Part shown: in pieces, positions 36,312-45,973 of the stretch | Numbering within the stretch: the first letter of the stretch is position 1 | Layout of the letters: each line of letters starts with the position of its first letter | Assembly (NCBI RefSeq): GCF_029223285.1 | Contig: NZ_JARHUJ010000011.1 | Span: 62,001 to 126,000 of the forward strand | DNA length: 64,000 nt | Direction of reading: 5' to 3' | From: Paraflavitalea sp. CAU 1676 | Lineage (GTDB): Bacteria > Bacteroidota > Bacteroidia > Chitinophagales > Chitinophagaceae | Notes under the pieces: generated by a model | The model's database searches: none | The model's input: the letters and a program-made list of their open reading frames with translations, nothing else | Told to the model about the DNA's origin: nothing | Translations under genes and position numbers: made by a program

Positions 36312-38642
36312 CTAATTCACTCCCAAAGGTTTTCCCTTTTCCGATAGCAGGTTTGTGCTTTTGGCAAGCCTGAAATTGAAATGGGTCGGATTAATAAAAA
36401 CAGGGTTGGTACTATAGTTGTGTTTACCGCTAACCTTATCATAAAACGAACTGATACGGCCGCTTTTGTAGAAATTGCAATAGTCTACCAGGAGTTTGTC
36501 CCAGCTCATTTCTTCGAACCAGATTACCCGGCCACCCGCGCCGCTGTTGTTGAATACGGAATTGGTGATCGCCGCTCTTTGCACGCCCCACAATTTGATC
36601 ACACATCCCTGCATGCGATTCTCTACTTCGTTAAAGGTGCAATGATCGATGATCACCTCGGGGCCGGTAGTGCTTTCATCGTTTCCACCGCGGTACACGT
36701 TGACGGCCCCGCTGAGCGTATTTGTGAAAAGGGTATTTCTAATAATAAGGTGCTCTACATTATATATGCCTTTGTCTTCTTTTTCGGCCGAGTAGTCGAT
36801 ACTGCTGCCCGCATTGTTGCGGAACACGGAGTTTTCGATCACGACCGAATCGGCATAAGTACTCCTGGTGCCCCGAATGCAGCTGTAACCACTTTCGTTG
36901 AAGTTGAAGAATTCGCAATTGCGCACAAACAGCGAGTAGATGCCATTCATGGGCGCCGTAGTGGTGGAGATGGCAGATTGCACATCGCCATAACTTTTAT
37001 CAGCACTGTTGAAACGGATATTCTCTACGATAAGACTGCCACCTTTTTCGATGATGATAAAAGCGGGCAGACTTTTGCCAGTTACGTTCACCAGTTCGGG
37101 CTTTTCGGGCAAGCCGGCAGCAGCACGAATAGTGATCGGTTTGTTGATATAAATAGATTCTTCTATGCCATATTGAACACCGTCGGTTAGTTCGATAACA
37201 TCTCCGGGATGTGCCCGTTGAACGGCAGCAGGTAATCTTTGACTGTCGGCCACGGCAACTTTATGCGTTACCGTTTGGCGAGCAACAGCATCGGTCACGC
37301 TGCACCAGGAAGGTCCGGTCTTTGTCTCATCCATTAGTTCATTGTAGCTAAGTCTTGCGCCCAGCACCGGACTCTTTATGTAGGAAAGTTTAAAGCGGTT
37401 ATGCAGGTCGGGCACTATGAGCACCTTTTGCGCTGCGAATCCCCTTTCGGGCTTTCCGGCCAATGAATTTCCATATACATTATTGGCAAAATGAATACCT
37501 CCATCCTTATTCGCATCTTCGTACAATTTGGCGCCATCGGGTACGATCAGGTTGTTGGAGAATCGCACATTCACCGGAGCAGCCGTTCGTTCGGGATCCT
37601 TCCCTGCGCCAAACAGTATGCTTTTACAATGGTAGAAAGTATTACTATCGATCGATACGTCCTTCACCTGATGATAGCGGCTGATAGACGAGTTAGGTAC
37701 CCCATTCAATACACTGAAGCCCGAGTGAAAGCGCTCTCCAGCTAGTTTGTAGAACAGATTGTTCTTAACAATATGCCCCGGATTGATCACCCTTACGCCG
37801 CCGGTAAAGGGTTTGCTATTTCCGATGAAAACATTATTGATCACTTTGTTTTGCGATCCGTGACGCAACACAAGTCCGCCCTCGCATTCGAAAAAGACGT
37901 TATTGGCGATCTCGTTGTTGCCGCTTTTAATGGATACGATCTCCACCTCGCCATTGCAGCGTTCAAAATAGTTGTGGTGGATCAGGGTGCGGGAAGCAGT
38001 AAGAGAATATCGCGACACACCCACCCGGATGGTCTCCCCGCCATTGGAGCCTAGCGGCGAGTGACCTTTAAAATAGTTGCTGTCGATGTTATGATAGTTG
38101 TTCTGGCTCCTTTCGTCATTCAGTTCCACGATCAGCGTGGTGCCACTATTCAGCTTATCGCCGATCACACAATGATCCACGCGATTGTGCTGTCCCCAGA
38201 ATATGATCCAGTGGTCGGTATTGAATCTTTCGGGCCGGCTGTAGTTTTCAATTGCGCATTGTGTAAGCCGGCAATGATTGGCCAGCTGCTGTTCCTTGTT
38301 CCTGAACTCAACCACCGCGCGCTCTTTGGTAAATCCATTCGTAAAATGAATGCCACTCACGGTAATATGGTCTGCCCCAAAACGCACAAAGGAATTGCCT
38401 GTAAATTTCACTTTTCCCGCCTCTTCAGCGCCCACGAATAACGGGCGATCGCTTGTACCCCCGGATTCTATGATCAGCGGCACATCTTTCCATTCGCCAG
38501 ACTTCAATAAAATGCTGTCGCCGGGTACTGCTTTACCCAGCGCGGCCTTCAACTCCTGCATACTGCCTACACGAATGGTTGTTGCCCAGGCAGCCGGCCA
38601 TGCAAGCAACAGAAAGATCAATATGGTTAATAGCTTTTTGAT
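36312..38642 (-). CDS. Polysaccharide lyase family 6, two-helix (AlyGC-like) enzyme, PL6-B
   Basis: This is a tandem parallel beta-helix protein of about 776 residues. The N-terminal helix has the PL6 active site (RCNGEVEIVSIKSGNN with Lys, GGLVLRHGSQNK with Arg). The second helix starts near residue 440 (AVADSQRLPAAVQRAHPGD) and lacks those motifs, as in AlyGC, where it helps dimerisation. There is no ATG or GTG at a suitable place. Reading from 38642 gives a perfect signal peptide, KKLLTILIFLLLAWPAAWA, preceded by an ATC codon. The nearest common start is TTG at 38621, which would remove the basic N-terminus. I give the 38642 start because the signal demands it, but the start codon is unproven. 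Confidence 0.85.
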   Translation of the reverse strand: MKKLLTILIFLLLAWPAAWATTIRVGSMQELKAALGKAVPGDSILLKSGEWKDVPLIIESGGTSDRPLFVGAEEAGKVKFTGNSFVRFGADHITVSGIHFTNGFTKERAVVEFRNKEQQLANHCRLTQCAIENYSRPERFNTDHWIIFWGQHNRVDHCVIGDKLNSGTTLIVELNDERSQNNYHNIDSNYFKGHSPLGSNGGETIRVGVSRYSLTASRTLIHHNYFERCNGEVEIVSIKSGNNEIANNVFFECEGGLVLRHGSQNKVINNVFIGNSKPFTGGVRVINPGHIVKNNLFYKLAGERFHSGFSVLNGVPNSSISRYHQVKDVSIDSNTFYHCKSILFGAGKDPERTAAPVNVRFSNNLIVPDGAKLYEDANKDGGIHFANNVYGNSLAGKPERGFAAQKVLIVPDLHNRFKLSYIKSPVLGARLSYNELMDETKTGPSWCSVTDAVARQTVTHKVAVADSQRLPAAVQRAHPGDVIELTDGVQYGIEESIYINKPITIRAAAGLPEKPELVNVTGKSLPAFIIIEKGGSLIVENIRFNSADKSYGDVQSAISTTTAPMNGIYSLFVRNCEFFNFNESGYSCIRGTRSTYADSVVIENSVFRNNAGSSIDYSAEKEDKGIYNVEHLIIRNTLFTNTLSGAVNVYRGGNDESTTGPEVIIDHCTFNEVENRMQGCVIKLWGVQRAAITNSVFNNSGAGGRVIWFEEMSWDKLLVDYCNFYKSGRISSFYDKVSGKHNYSTNPVFINPTHFNFRLAKSTNLLSEKGKPLGVN

Positions 38643-38665
38643 GGCGTAACTATTTTATGATGATC

Positions 38666-38689
38666 GCGGCTGGTATCTGGTACAGCCGC
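38666..38689 (-). other. Intercistronic hairpin between the regulator and the lyase genes
   Basis: GCGGCTG (38666-38672) and CAGCCGC (38683-38689) form a 7-bp GC stem within the 66-base gap between the GntR gene and PL6-B. No T-run follows on the minus strand, so it is not a standard terminator. It may set the relative amounts of the upstream (regulator, uptake) and downstream (lyase) parts of the message. Confidence 0.45.
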
Positions 38690-38708
38690 CGGCCTTCTAA
38701 GATTATCG

Positions 38709-39434
38709 TTAAATATTGATCTTCCGCTCCCGGCTGATCTGCAGGATATCGTTCAGGTGTGCCGCCATGGCCGCACCGGCCGCGTCGGCATCCCTGTCAG
38801 CAATCGCGGCCAGTATTTCATGGTGCTCTGTCATCGCCTGCACACCGCGATTATCGCCGCACACCTTCTTTTCTATGATGTTCCGGATAATATCTGGCAG
38901 CAGCATCAGCAGCATCGACTCAAAAACTGAGTTCTTGGCAGCATTGGCTATCTTGAGGTGAAAGAACATATCTTCCTGAACAGCATTTTCTCTGTTCTTT
39001 GTTTTCAGGTCGTATTCGGCCACAGCTGCCTCGAGTACAGCGAGGTCTTCGTCCGTTCTCCGCTGAGCTGCCAACCGGGCGGCATTGATCTCCATATAAT
39101 ACCGCGCCTCGATAAGAGCTGCAAAATCATCCTTGTTAAAATTGATGATATCGTTCAATACACCTTCGATCATACTAATACTGTAGCCTGAAACGTAGGT
39201 GCCGCTTTGGGGAGAAGTTTTCAACATACCATAGAACTCCAGCTTGCGGATGGCATCGCGTACATAAGTGCGGCCAACGCCAAACCTTTCGGCCAGCACC
39301 CTTTCCGCCGGCAACCGGTCGCCCGGTTTCAGGTGCCCTTCACTGATCAGCTGTTTCAACTGGCGGATGATCTTATCGACCGGACTGTCTACCTCGATGG
39401 CCTTGATGGTTTCAATGATGGTTGTCTTTTCCAT
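38709..39434 (-). CDS. FadR/GntR-family regulator of the alginate locus
   Basis: The 241-residue product has an N-terminal winged helix (LKPGDRLPAERVLAERFGVG; RTYVRDAIRKLEFYGMLKT, about residues 36-75) and a C-terminal FCD effector domain. The latter carries the metal-binding histidines of the FadR/FCD class (FFHLKIA, TEHHEILAA, AAHLNDI). It sits in the middle of the locus, six bases after the surface-lipoprotein gene. FadR-type regulators bind sites with core TGGTNNNACCA or close variants; three TGGTNGACCA palindromes precede susC. GntR regulators of flavobacterial alginate operons (AusR) respond to KDG, so KDG is the likely inducer that lifts repression here. Confidence 0.9.
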   Translation of the reverse strand: MEKTTIIETIKAIEVDSPVDKIIRQLKQLISEGHLKPGDRLPAERVLAERFGVGRTYVRDAIRKLEFYGMLKTSPQSGTYVSGYSISMIEGVLNDIINFNKDDFAALIEARYYMEINAARLAAQRRTDEDLAVLEAAVAEYDLKTKNRENAVQEDMFFHLKIANAAKNSVFESMLLMLLPDIIRNIIEKKVCGDNRGVQAMTEHHEILAAIADRDADAAGAAMAAHLNDILQISRERKINI

Positions 39435-39440
39435 AGTTCG

Positions 39441-41024
39441 CTATTTTTCTTTCAGTATATCTATCGTGATGGTGGATGTTCCCTGGTTGGGCGAAGCAAC
39501 GATATTGATGCTTTGCACTTTGATCAGGATATTCTTTGTGGTGCCGCCTCCGGCTGGTGTAACCTTCGCCCAGATCAGCTTCGTATTATCGAAGGTAGTA
39601 GTATTGGGGGCATTGGCTGAGGGGGCCGACACGCCAGTAAAGAATGCATCACCAAGATCGGAAATTGTGTTGTCATTATACCTATTATATACCGCTGTTT
39701 CTGCCACTCCCGATCCCAATACCCGGAACACGGTCTTCTTCAGGGTACTGGTCGTTGGGGTAGCCGGCGTCCAGGATGTTCCGTTGCACTTAAAGGTAGA
39801 AAGGGTAGAGGCGGAAATATTGGCGGGGTTGTTGAAAGCGAGGTTGAGTGCACTATTGGTGAAGATGGCAAAGTCTATGTCGGCATGCGTGCTTGCATCG
39901 TTCACCACTTCGCAGGCACTCAGGGTAGGCGTACCGGGTTTGCCCACAAAGAAACAGCTGGTAGCGTTGGTGCTGGCCGTCCCCTGTGACATCATAGTGA
40001 TATTGTTCCAACGATAATAGGGTAACACTTTTACGGGTACCGATCCGCTATTGTTGCCCGATCCGTCCTTCGCCACCAGCTTGCAAGCTGTTACCTCGTC
40101 AGCGAAGGGAAAATCAGTAAAATTGAATGTATAATTGTATTCATTGGCGGTATTGCTCACCAATACCGGGTTTACCGTTCCATGCAAGGTTTCGCCGCTG
40201 ACCTTAACGATGTAGGCTTCTACCGTTGTCAAAGCCGAGTACGTTTTCAACGTTCCCGAAACAGCCGGCTTCCCATCCGGCAAGGCCACCTGCAGCTCTG
40301 CCATCGCAAAGGTGATCACCGGCTTAAAAGGTATATTGACAAACTGTATCAACTTCTCCGCCTTCAATCCGTAAATATCTACCGCCATCACTTTCAGCTG
40401 ACCGGCGCCTTCGCTGTATTTGTAATTGTAGTTGATGGTTACGGCCTTATTGCCTCCGCCGGCAATGCTGTCGAGCACCTCGAAATTTCCGTGTGCATTG
40501 TCATAGAAATAGACCTTGCTGATACCCGTTTCGGAACTGGCCTTGCCGGTCACAGCGGTAGCACCGGTAAGTGAAGGAGTGAGATTGGCGGGCAGTTCGC
40601 TCAACACAGGGGCGGCAGGATTAAAGTAAGTGATCTTCACCAGCTTTTCCAGCGAGGTGTTATTGTCCTGCACAGCCAGCACTTTGATGCCTTTAACCCC
40701 CTGCAGGTCAATATTCGGCCACAGCTCTGGTTTTATACTGAATGTATATTCCTGCTTCCCACCGGGAAAGTCAAGCTGGATCAGCGAATCCTGTTTGCCC
40801 GCACGCTGTATATAGTAATACACGGTCTTCAGGTCGATGTTGGCCGTCAGTTTACCGGACACGGTTGCCTCAGGTTGAAATCCTTTGAGCGCAACGTTCC
40901 AGGTATAGTCGATGGCCTTGAGATCGCCTATGGCTTCAACTGCTCTATCCTTTCGGCAGGCCGCGATCGACCAAACGACCAGCAGCAGCGGCAGGAAATA
41001 ATATGGTTTAAAAAGTATTTTCAT
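39441..41024 (-). CDS. Surface glycan-binding lipoprotein of the alginate locus (SusE/F position)
   Basis: The product has 527 residues from the ATG at 41024. A lipoprotein signal ends WSIAAC (Cys23). The body is a row of Ig-like beta-sandwich domains (VSGKLTANIDLKTVYYYIQR; VTGKASSETGISKVYFYDN; VSGTLKTYSALTTVEAYIVK, about 100-110 residues apart) followed by a C-terminal domain of about 190 residues with CNGTSWTPATPTTSTLKKT. No catalytic motif. Such third genes after susC-susD encode outer-surface proteins that hold the polymer for the SusC/SusD importer and the secreted lyases. Sequence similarity to classical SusE or SusF is not obvious, so the name reflects position and architecture. Confidence 0.82.
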   Translation of the reverse strand: MKILFKPYYFLPLLLVVWSIAACRKDRAVEAIGDLKAIDYTWNVALKGFQPEATVSGKLTANIDLKTVYYYIQRAGKQDSLIQLDFPGGKQEYTFSIKPELWPNIDLQGVKGIKVLAVQDNNTSLEKLVKITYFNPAAPVLSELPANLTPSLTGATAVTGKASSETGISKVYFYDNAHGNFEVLDSIAGGGNKAVTINYNYKYSEGAGQLKVMAVDIYGLKAEKLIQFVNIPFKPVITFAMAELQVALPDGKPAVSGTLKTYSALTTVEAYIVKVSGETLHGTVNPVLVSNTANEYNYTFNFTDFPFADEVTACKLVAKDGSGNNSGSVPVKVLPYYRWNNITMMSQGTASTNATSCFFVGKPGTPTLSACEVVNDASTHADIDFAIFTNSALNLAFNNPANISASTLSTFKCNGTSWTPATPTTSTLKKTVFRVLGSGVAETAVYNRYNDNTISDLGDAFFTGVSAPSANAPNTTTFDNTKLIWAKVTPAGGGTTKNILIKVQSINIVASPNQGTSTITIDILKEK

Positions 41025-41057
41025 AATTGCAGGCATTCGTTGGTTTGGGTATAGAGA

Positions 41058-42629
41058 TCAATAGCCCTGGTTTTGGGGAATAGCCAGTTGGTTGTTGCTA
41101 TCCAGCTCCCGCTGCGGTATGGGCAATAGGGTACGGATCTTTAGGTTGTTCTTCAGCTCATCGAGTGGTATAGCGGGCTTGAATTTCTTATAGTGCGTAT
41201 CATATTCAAAAGTGTAATAGGCGTTCATGACATTTTCAAACTGACCGGTTCTGTAAATATCAAAAAGGCGATGGTTCTCGAACGCCAGTTCGATCCTTCT
41301 TTCGTCGAGTAAGCGGCCAAGGAAGTTGCCGTCTGTGTTGGCTTCGGGACCGCTGTCGGGATAGAGATAAAAAGCTGCCGTGAAACTACCTGTGCCCGGG
41401 TACACCACAGCCCCTGCCCTGCCGCGAATGCGGTTGATGATATCAACAGCAGGCTGACTGTATCCCATCGCTTCCGCTTTCAGCAACAATATATCGGCAA
41501 AGCGGAGCACGGGGAAATCGTTCTCAGCATCGTTCTTGATCATGACCGGCGAAGTATATTTCTTCAAATAGGGATTTCCGCTGTACTTGCCGATCGTTAC
41601 ATCCCGGCGTTTATCAGCAGCGCCGGTGGCAGGCACAACGTATTTGGATTCCATATTGGCCGTGGGATAATTAAGACCGGAGCCATTTCCATTAACGATA
41701 GCACTGCCGCTGTTCAGTGCAGCAAAGCTGTTGGCCATATAATTGCCCAGGCCCAGGCCACCTGCCTTGTAGCGCACTGCGAAAATGATCTCTTTGCTCA
41801 TTTCATTGTTGATCGAGAACACATCAGCATAGCTGCTCAGCAGATCGTGTCCGCTGAAATTGATCACATCATCGAGCAGGGTCAGCGCTTCGGCCTTCCG
41901 GTTGGTGGTCAGGTACACTTTCGCCAGCAAGGCCTCGGCAGCCCATACCGTAGCCCGGCCCAGGTCTTCCTGCGCCTGCTGCGAATAGGTTTTTCTGGGG
42001 AGGAAGTTTTTGGCAGTCTCCAGATCGGCGGTGATCAGCTTATAACAATCATCCGGCGTAGAGCGATTGATCAGCTTCAACGCTGCCGGTGTTTTAGACT
42101 CTGTAAGCAGAAACACCCCTCCAAACAAGCGTACCAGGTTGAAATAATGATAGGCACGGATAAACAGGGCTTCACCGGCCAGTTGCTTCCGGCGTTCTTC
42201 TTCCATTTGAGCGGAGCTTTCACCAAGCGTGATCTGCCCGTTGTTATAGGTTACACCAAGGCTTCTCAGCACATAGTTGGCACTGCGGATGTTCTTATAA
42301 GTATAATACCAGTAATCGTACACCTTGCTATGGCCCGAGTTCTGTAAATAGGTATTCAGGTCATTCAATTCAATATTGGCTACCGCCGTGCTGCCGGTGG
42401 CGCCCTGTTTGGCTATATCCGAACGCAGCTCGGTCATCATCCATTCGGTTTCCAATGGCTTTTGCATACCGTTGTAACAACCGGTAAGCGCTGTCTTTAC
42501 CTCATCGTAAGTGCGGTAAAAATTCTCTACCGATACATTCGACTCGGGCTTCAGGTCGATGATCTTGTTACAGGCAGGCAACAGGCCGGTCAGCAGCAGG
42601 ATGCATATGATATGGAAAGAGGTTTTCAT
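41058..42629 (-). CDS. SusD/RagB lipoprotein of the alginate locus
   Basis: The 523-residue product has a lipoprotein signal (LLTGLLPAC, Cys20). Then NVSVENFYRTYDEVKTALTG, a typical first SusD segment, TPR-like helices (AGEALFIRAYHYFNLVRLFG) and the C-terminal SusD domain with LLDERRIELAFENHRLFDIY are all present. It lies 22 bases after susC and forms with it an outer-membrane importer, probably for alginate oligosaccharides given the downstream lyases. A later conserved DIINRIRGRAG segment supports the RagB/SusD family. Confidence 0.95.
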   Translation of the reverse strand: MKTSFHIICILLLTGLLPACNKIIDLKPESNVSVENFYRTYDEVKTALTGCYNGMQKPLETEWMMTELRSDIAKQGATGSTAVANIELNDLNTYLQNSGHSKVYDYWYYTYKNIRSANYVLRSLGVTYNNGQITLGESSAQMEEERRKQLAGEALFIRAYHYFNLVRLFGGVFLLTESKTPAALKLINRSTPDDCYKLITADLETAKNFLPRKTYSQQAQEDLGRATVWAAEALLAKVYLTTNRKAEALTLLDDVINFSGHDLLSSYADVFSINNEMSKEIIFAVRYKAGGLGLGNYMANSFAALNSGSAIVNGNGSGLNYPTANMESKYVVPATGAADKRRDVTIGKYSGNPYLKKYTSPVMIKNDAENDFPVLRFADILLLKAEAMGYSQPAVDIINRIRGRAGAVVYPGTGSFTAAFYLYPDSGPEANTDGNFLGRLLDERRIELAFENHRLFDIYRTGQFENVMNAYYTFEYDTHYKKFKPAIPLDELKNNLKIRTLLPIPQRELDSNNQLAIPQNQGY

Positions 42630-42651
42630 GTTGTCAGTTTATGGCAATTCG

Positions 42652-45600
42652 TTAGAAATTGATGTCGAGCCCCAGGGTTACCGTTCTGCCAATGGGGAAG
42701 GCACCGCGTTGGTATCCATCGATCAGCGGCGAAGCGTATTGATTGGAAATGGTGCGTGCTTCCGGATTGATGCCCCGGTAAGAGTTTGACATAACATACA
42801 GCAGGTTTTCACCGGACGCATACACCCGCAGTCCATTCAGTTTAAACTTCTTCGCCAGGTTCGCCGGCAAGGAGTAACCCAGTATAACATTACGCAGTGC
42901 TGCATAGGAGCCGTCTTCCAGCACGTAGTCGGTCAGCATCCAGTCCGACCCATTGGTACCGTAGGGTGTTTTGCCGTCGCCGGGACTGGCAGCACTTACC
43001 CAGCGGTTGGGTGTATTGTAGTTCTTATTATACCAACGCGATTCATTGTAGTTGGCATCACCATTGATGAGATCGAGCCCCTGTACACCTTGTATGGTGA
43101 CACTGAGGTCGAATGATTTGTATTTTACATTGTTCGTAATGCCCCAGGTAAAATCGGGGAAGGGTTTACCGAGTACGGTACGGTCTTTCTCATCGATGCG
43201 CTTATCGCCGGTTACATCTACAAACTTCAGCCCGCCTGCCACGAAGTATTTGGAGAGAGCGCTTGAATAACCGGCCGCTTGTGCATCGGCAATCTCCTGG
43301 TCCGATTTCCAAACCCCATCGGTTTTATAACCGAAGAATTGCACGGAAGGAGCGCCTATAATGGCAGCATATATTTCATTCCGCTCACCATAATTGTACT
43401 GGAAGGGTTCTCCACCCATATCGAGCAATTTGTTGCGATTGGCGGCGAAGTTGAACATAGTTACCCATTCGAAGTTTTTGCGACGCAGGTTGTTGGTGGA
43501 AAGTTCCACCTCTATGCCCTGGTTGCGCACTTTGCCGATATTGTTCCAAAACTGGTTCGATCCGGAGAATGACATGGCGTTCTGCTTGAACAGCAGCCGG
43601 TCGGTAGTGCCATTATAATATTCGACGCTCATGGTAAAGCGATCTTTGAAGATCCCGAGGTCTACACCAGCATTGTATTGGAATGTCCTTTCCCAGGTGA
43701 GCAGATTGGGCAATACATCGTTGTTGGCAGCAAGTCCATTGTTCAACGTACCCGTACCACCGCCCAGTGGATAGTTGGCCATGTTCAGCAATTCGAGATA
43801 AGCGAAGGGCTCTATCTTATTATTGCCGGTAGCGCCATAGCTGGTACGCAGCTTCAAATTGCTAAGCCAGTCGATATCCTGCATAAATGACTCGCTGCTG
43901 ATACGCCATCCCGCAGATACAGCCGGAAACCAGCCGTATTTCTGACCAGCTGGGAAATAGCCGCTGCCATCTGTACGTAAGCTCGCAGACAAGAGATATT
44001 TGCCCTGATAGTCGTAGTTCACCCGGCCGAGATAAGAGATCAATCCGACCGGTGTTTTAGTAGTATAGGTGCCGGCCAGTTCGATCGAGGAAGCCTGGTT
44101 AAGCGTTTTGATCTCATCGCTGGGCAGGTTTACGCCGGTGATCTGACTCTCGTTGATCGTGGTTTTCTGCGCGGTATACCCCAGTACGCCCGAGAGCGAG
44201 TGATCGCCGAAACTGGTATTATAGTTCAAGGTGTTTTCCCAAAGCAGGTCGATGAATTTGCGGGAATTATTGATGCCGCGGTTTACATCGCCATCTGCCT
44301 TTGCGTTGCGTTTGGAGAAGGAGTTTACCTCTGTATAATTAAAATAAGCACTGGCCGATGATTTCAGGATAAGCCCTTTCATCAGCTCAAGGCTAAGGTC
44401 AACTCCACCAAGGATGCGGTAGTTATCGCTAAAACGTGTTTGACGATCGGCGATTGATTTGGGCGTATTGTTACTGGAGGAAAAGGGGATCAGCTTACCA
44501 CCGGTGGCCGTGGGGTCAACCGCGCTATTATAATAAGTGCCATCCGGCATATAACCCTGGTATACCAGGTTGGAAAAATGGCCTGCCTGTGCCCAATCGC
44601 CCGGACGAACGGTGGCCCATTGCGCATTCTGGTTCACGAAGGCTGCTGTAGCGGTAGTATGATAGACCGGCAAGCCCGAATAAAAACGATAATAATCGGT
44701 GTAATTCACTGCAGGCAATTCACTGCGGGTATAGGAAGGATTAAGGTTAATGCTGAACTTGACTTTCTGACCAAGGTTACCATCCAATTTGGTCTTGAAG
44801 TTCATTCGGCTAAATTCATTGTGCGTCATGATACCCTTATCGCTCTGGTAGTTGCCGGAGATATAATAGCGAACGTCCTTTCCGCCGGATAGTCCCAATT
44901 GAACATTGTAGATGGCGGCATCCTGCAGACCTTCATCCTGCCAATCGGTACCGTCACCGTTGCGCAGTACACTTTCTACGAGGTAGCGCGCTTTTTCCTG
45001 CGGAGTAATGAGGTTTTGTTTATCGGGGGTGACGGAAGGGTCTTTAATCCGCATGGCTGCTTCATCGTACATCTTTTTAGTGTACTCGGTCGTGCTCATG
45101 ATGGGATGCAGCTTGTAGGGGCTTTTGACGCCATAGTACGATTTGATGGTATACTTCGGTTTATTGGTTTTACCACTCTTGGTTGTGATAATGATAACGC
45201 CATTGGCTCCGCGCGATCCGTAGATGGCAGCTGAGGCGGCATCCTTCAATACTTCTACCGATTCAACATCGTATGGATTCACCATTGCCAGCCCATCCGG
45301 CACCGGGTGACCGTCCACTACCACCAGCGGATCGGCATTGGCACTGATGGAGCTGAGACCACGCACGCGAACGCGTGGTGTGGTACCTACCTCAGAACTG
45401 AGATTTTGCACAGTTACGCCGGCCATTTTTCCGATGAGGGCTTTGTCCAGGCTGGAGGTCGGGATCTCATCGAGGTTATCGTTTTTGAGTTTGGCAATAG
45501 AGCCGGTGAGGTGCGATTTTCGCTGGGCTCCATAACCGATCACGACGACATCATCGAGCGTAGTAGCCGCGGCAGTGAGTGGTACATGGAGAAAATCCTT

Positions 45601-45867
45601 ACCATCCAGTTCTATGAGTTGGTTTTTAAAGCCGATGGCGGTGATCATGATCTTACCTGTACTGCGACTATTGAGGCGGATGGAGAAGTTGCCGGCGCTG
45701 TCGGTAGTGGCTCCGCTGCCCGCCTTACCGCCGACAACACTAACGGAAGCGGAGGCGATGGGCAGGCCGGTATTAGAATCAGTGACCTTGCCTTTTACAG
45801 TAGTTTGGGCATAGGCTATGCCTTGTAGTAACAGGCAAAACAAGAAAAGGGTTTTGAGTCTTCGCAT
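42652..45867 (-). CDS. SusC/RagA TonB-dependent receptor of the alginate locus
   Basis: The 1071-residue product has a signal peptide (LFLFCLLLQGIAYA), a carboxypeptidase-regulatory-like domain (VKGKVTDSNTGLPIASASV, about residues 23-100), the SusC signature VVIGYGAQRKSHLTGSI, and a plug domain with VRVRGLSSISANADPLVVVDG and EVLKDAASAAIYGSRGANGV. A 22-strand barrel follows, ending VTLGLDINF. It is the first gene of the alginate transcript. Three palindromic GntR-type sites lie 107-161 bases upstream. Uptake should be driven by TonB. Glycan specificity is inferred from the locus. Confidence 0.96.
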   Translation of the reverse strand: MRRLKTLFLFCLLLQGIAYAQTTVKGKVTDSNTGLPIASASVSVVGGKAGSGATTDSAGNFSIRLNSRSTGKIMITAIGFKNQLIELDGKDFLHVPLTAAATTLDDVVVIGYGAQRKSHLTGSIAKLKNDNLDEIPTSSLDKALIGKMAGVTVQNLSSEVGTTPRVRVRGLSSISANADPLVVVDGHPVPDGLAMVNPYDVESVEVLKDAASAAIYGSRGANGVIIITTKSGKTNKPKYTIKSYYGVKSPYKLHPIMSTTEYTKKMYDEAAMRIKDPSVTPDKQNLITPQEKARYLVESVLRNGDGTDWQDEGLQDAAIYNVQLGLSGGKDVRYYISGNYQSDKGIMTHNEFSRMNFKTKLDGNLGQKVKFSINLNPSYTRSELPAVNYTDYYRFYSGLPVYHTTATAAFVNQNAQWATVRPGDWAQAGHFSNLVYQGYMPDGTYYNSAVDPTATGGKLIPFSSSNNTPKSIADRQTRFSDNYRILGGVDLSLELMKGLILKSSASAYFNYTEVNSFSKRNAKADGDVNRGINNSRKFIDLLWENTLNYNTSFGDHSLSGVLGYTAQKTTINESQITGVNLPSDEIKTLNQASSIELAGTYTTKTPVGLISYLGRVNYDYQGKYLLSASLRTDGSGYFPAGQKYGWFPAVSAGWRISSESFMQDIDWLSNLKLRTSYGATGNNKIEPFAYLELLNMANYPLGGGTGTLNNGLAANNDVLPNLLTWERTFQYNAGVDLGIFKDRFTMSVEYYNGTTDRLLFKQNAMSFSGSNQFWNNIGKVRNQGIEVELSTNNLRRKNFEWVTMFNFAANRNKLLDMGGEPFQYNYGERNEIYAAIIGAPSVQFFGYKTDGVWKSDQEIADAQAAGYSSALSKYFVAGGLKFVDVTGDKRIDEKDRTVLGKPFPDFTWGITNNVKYKSFDLSVTIQGVQGLDLINGDANYNESRWYNKNYNTPNRWVSAASPGDGKTPYGTNGSDWMLTDYVLEDGSYAALRNVILGYSLPANLAKKFKLNGLRVYASGENLLYVMSNSYRGINPEARTISNQYASPLIDGYQRGAFPIGRTVTLGLDINF

Positions 45868-45973
45868 AGCAAGCGGTTTATCGTTATTAGGTGCACTGTG
45901 GGTAGTGCCTCAACCTTGAATACAATCGTTTTGACAATCATGGTTGTTTGAGCTGTTTTCGCACTAACTCAAA

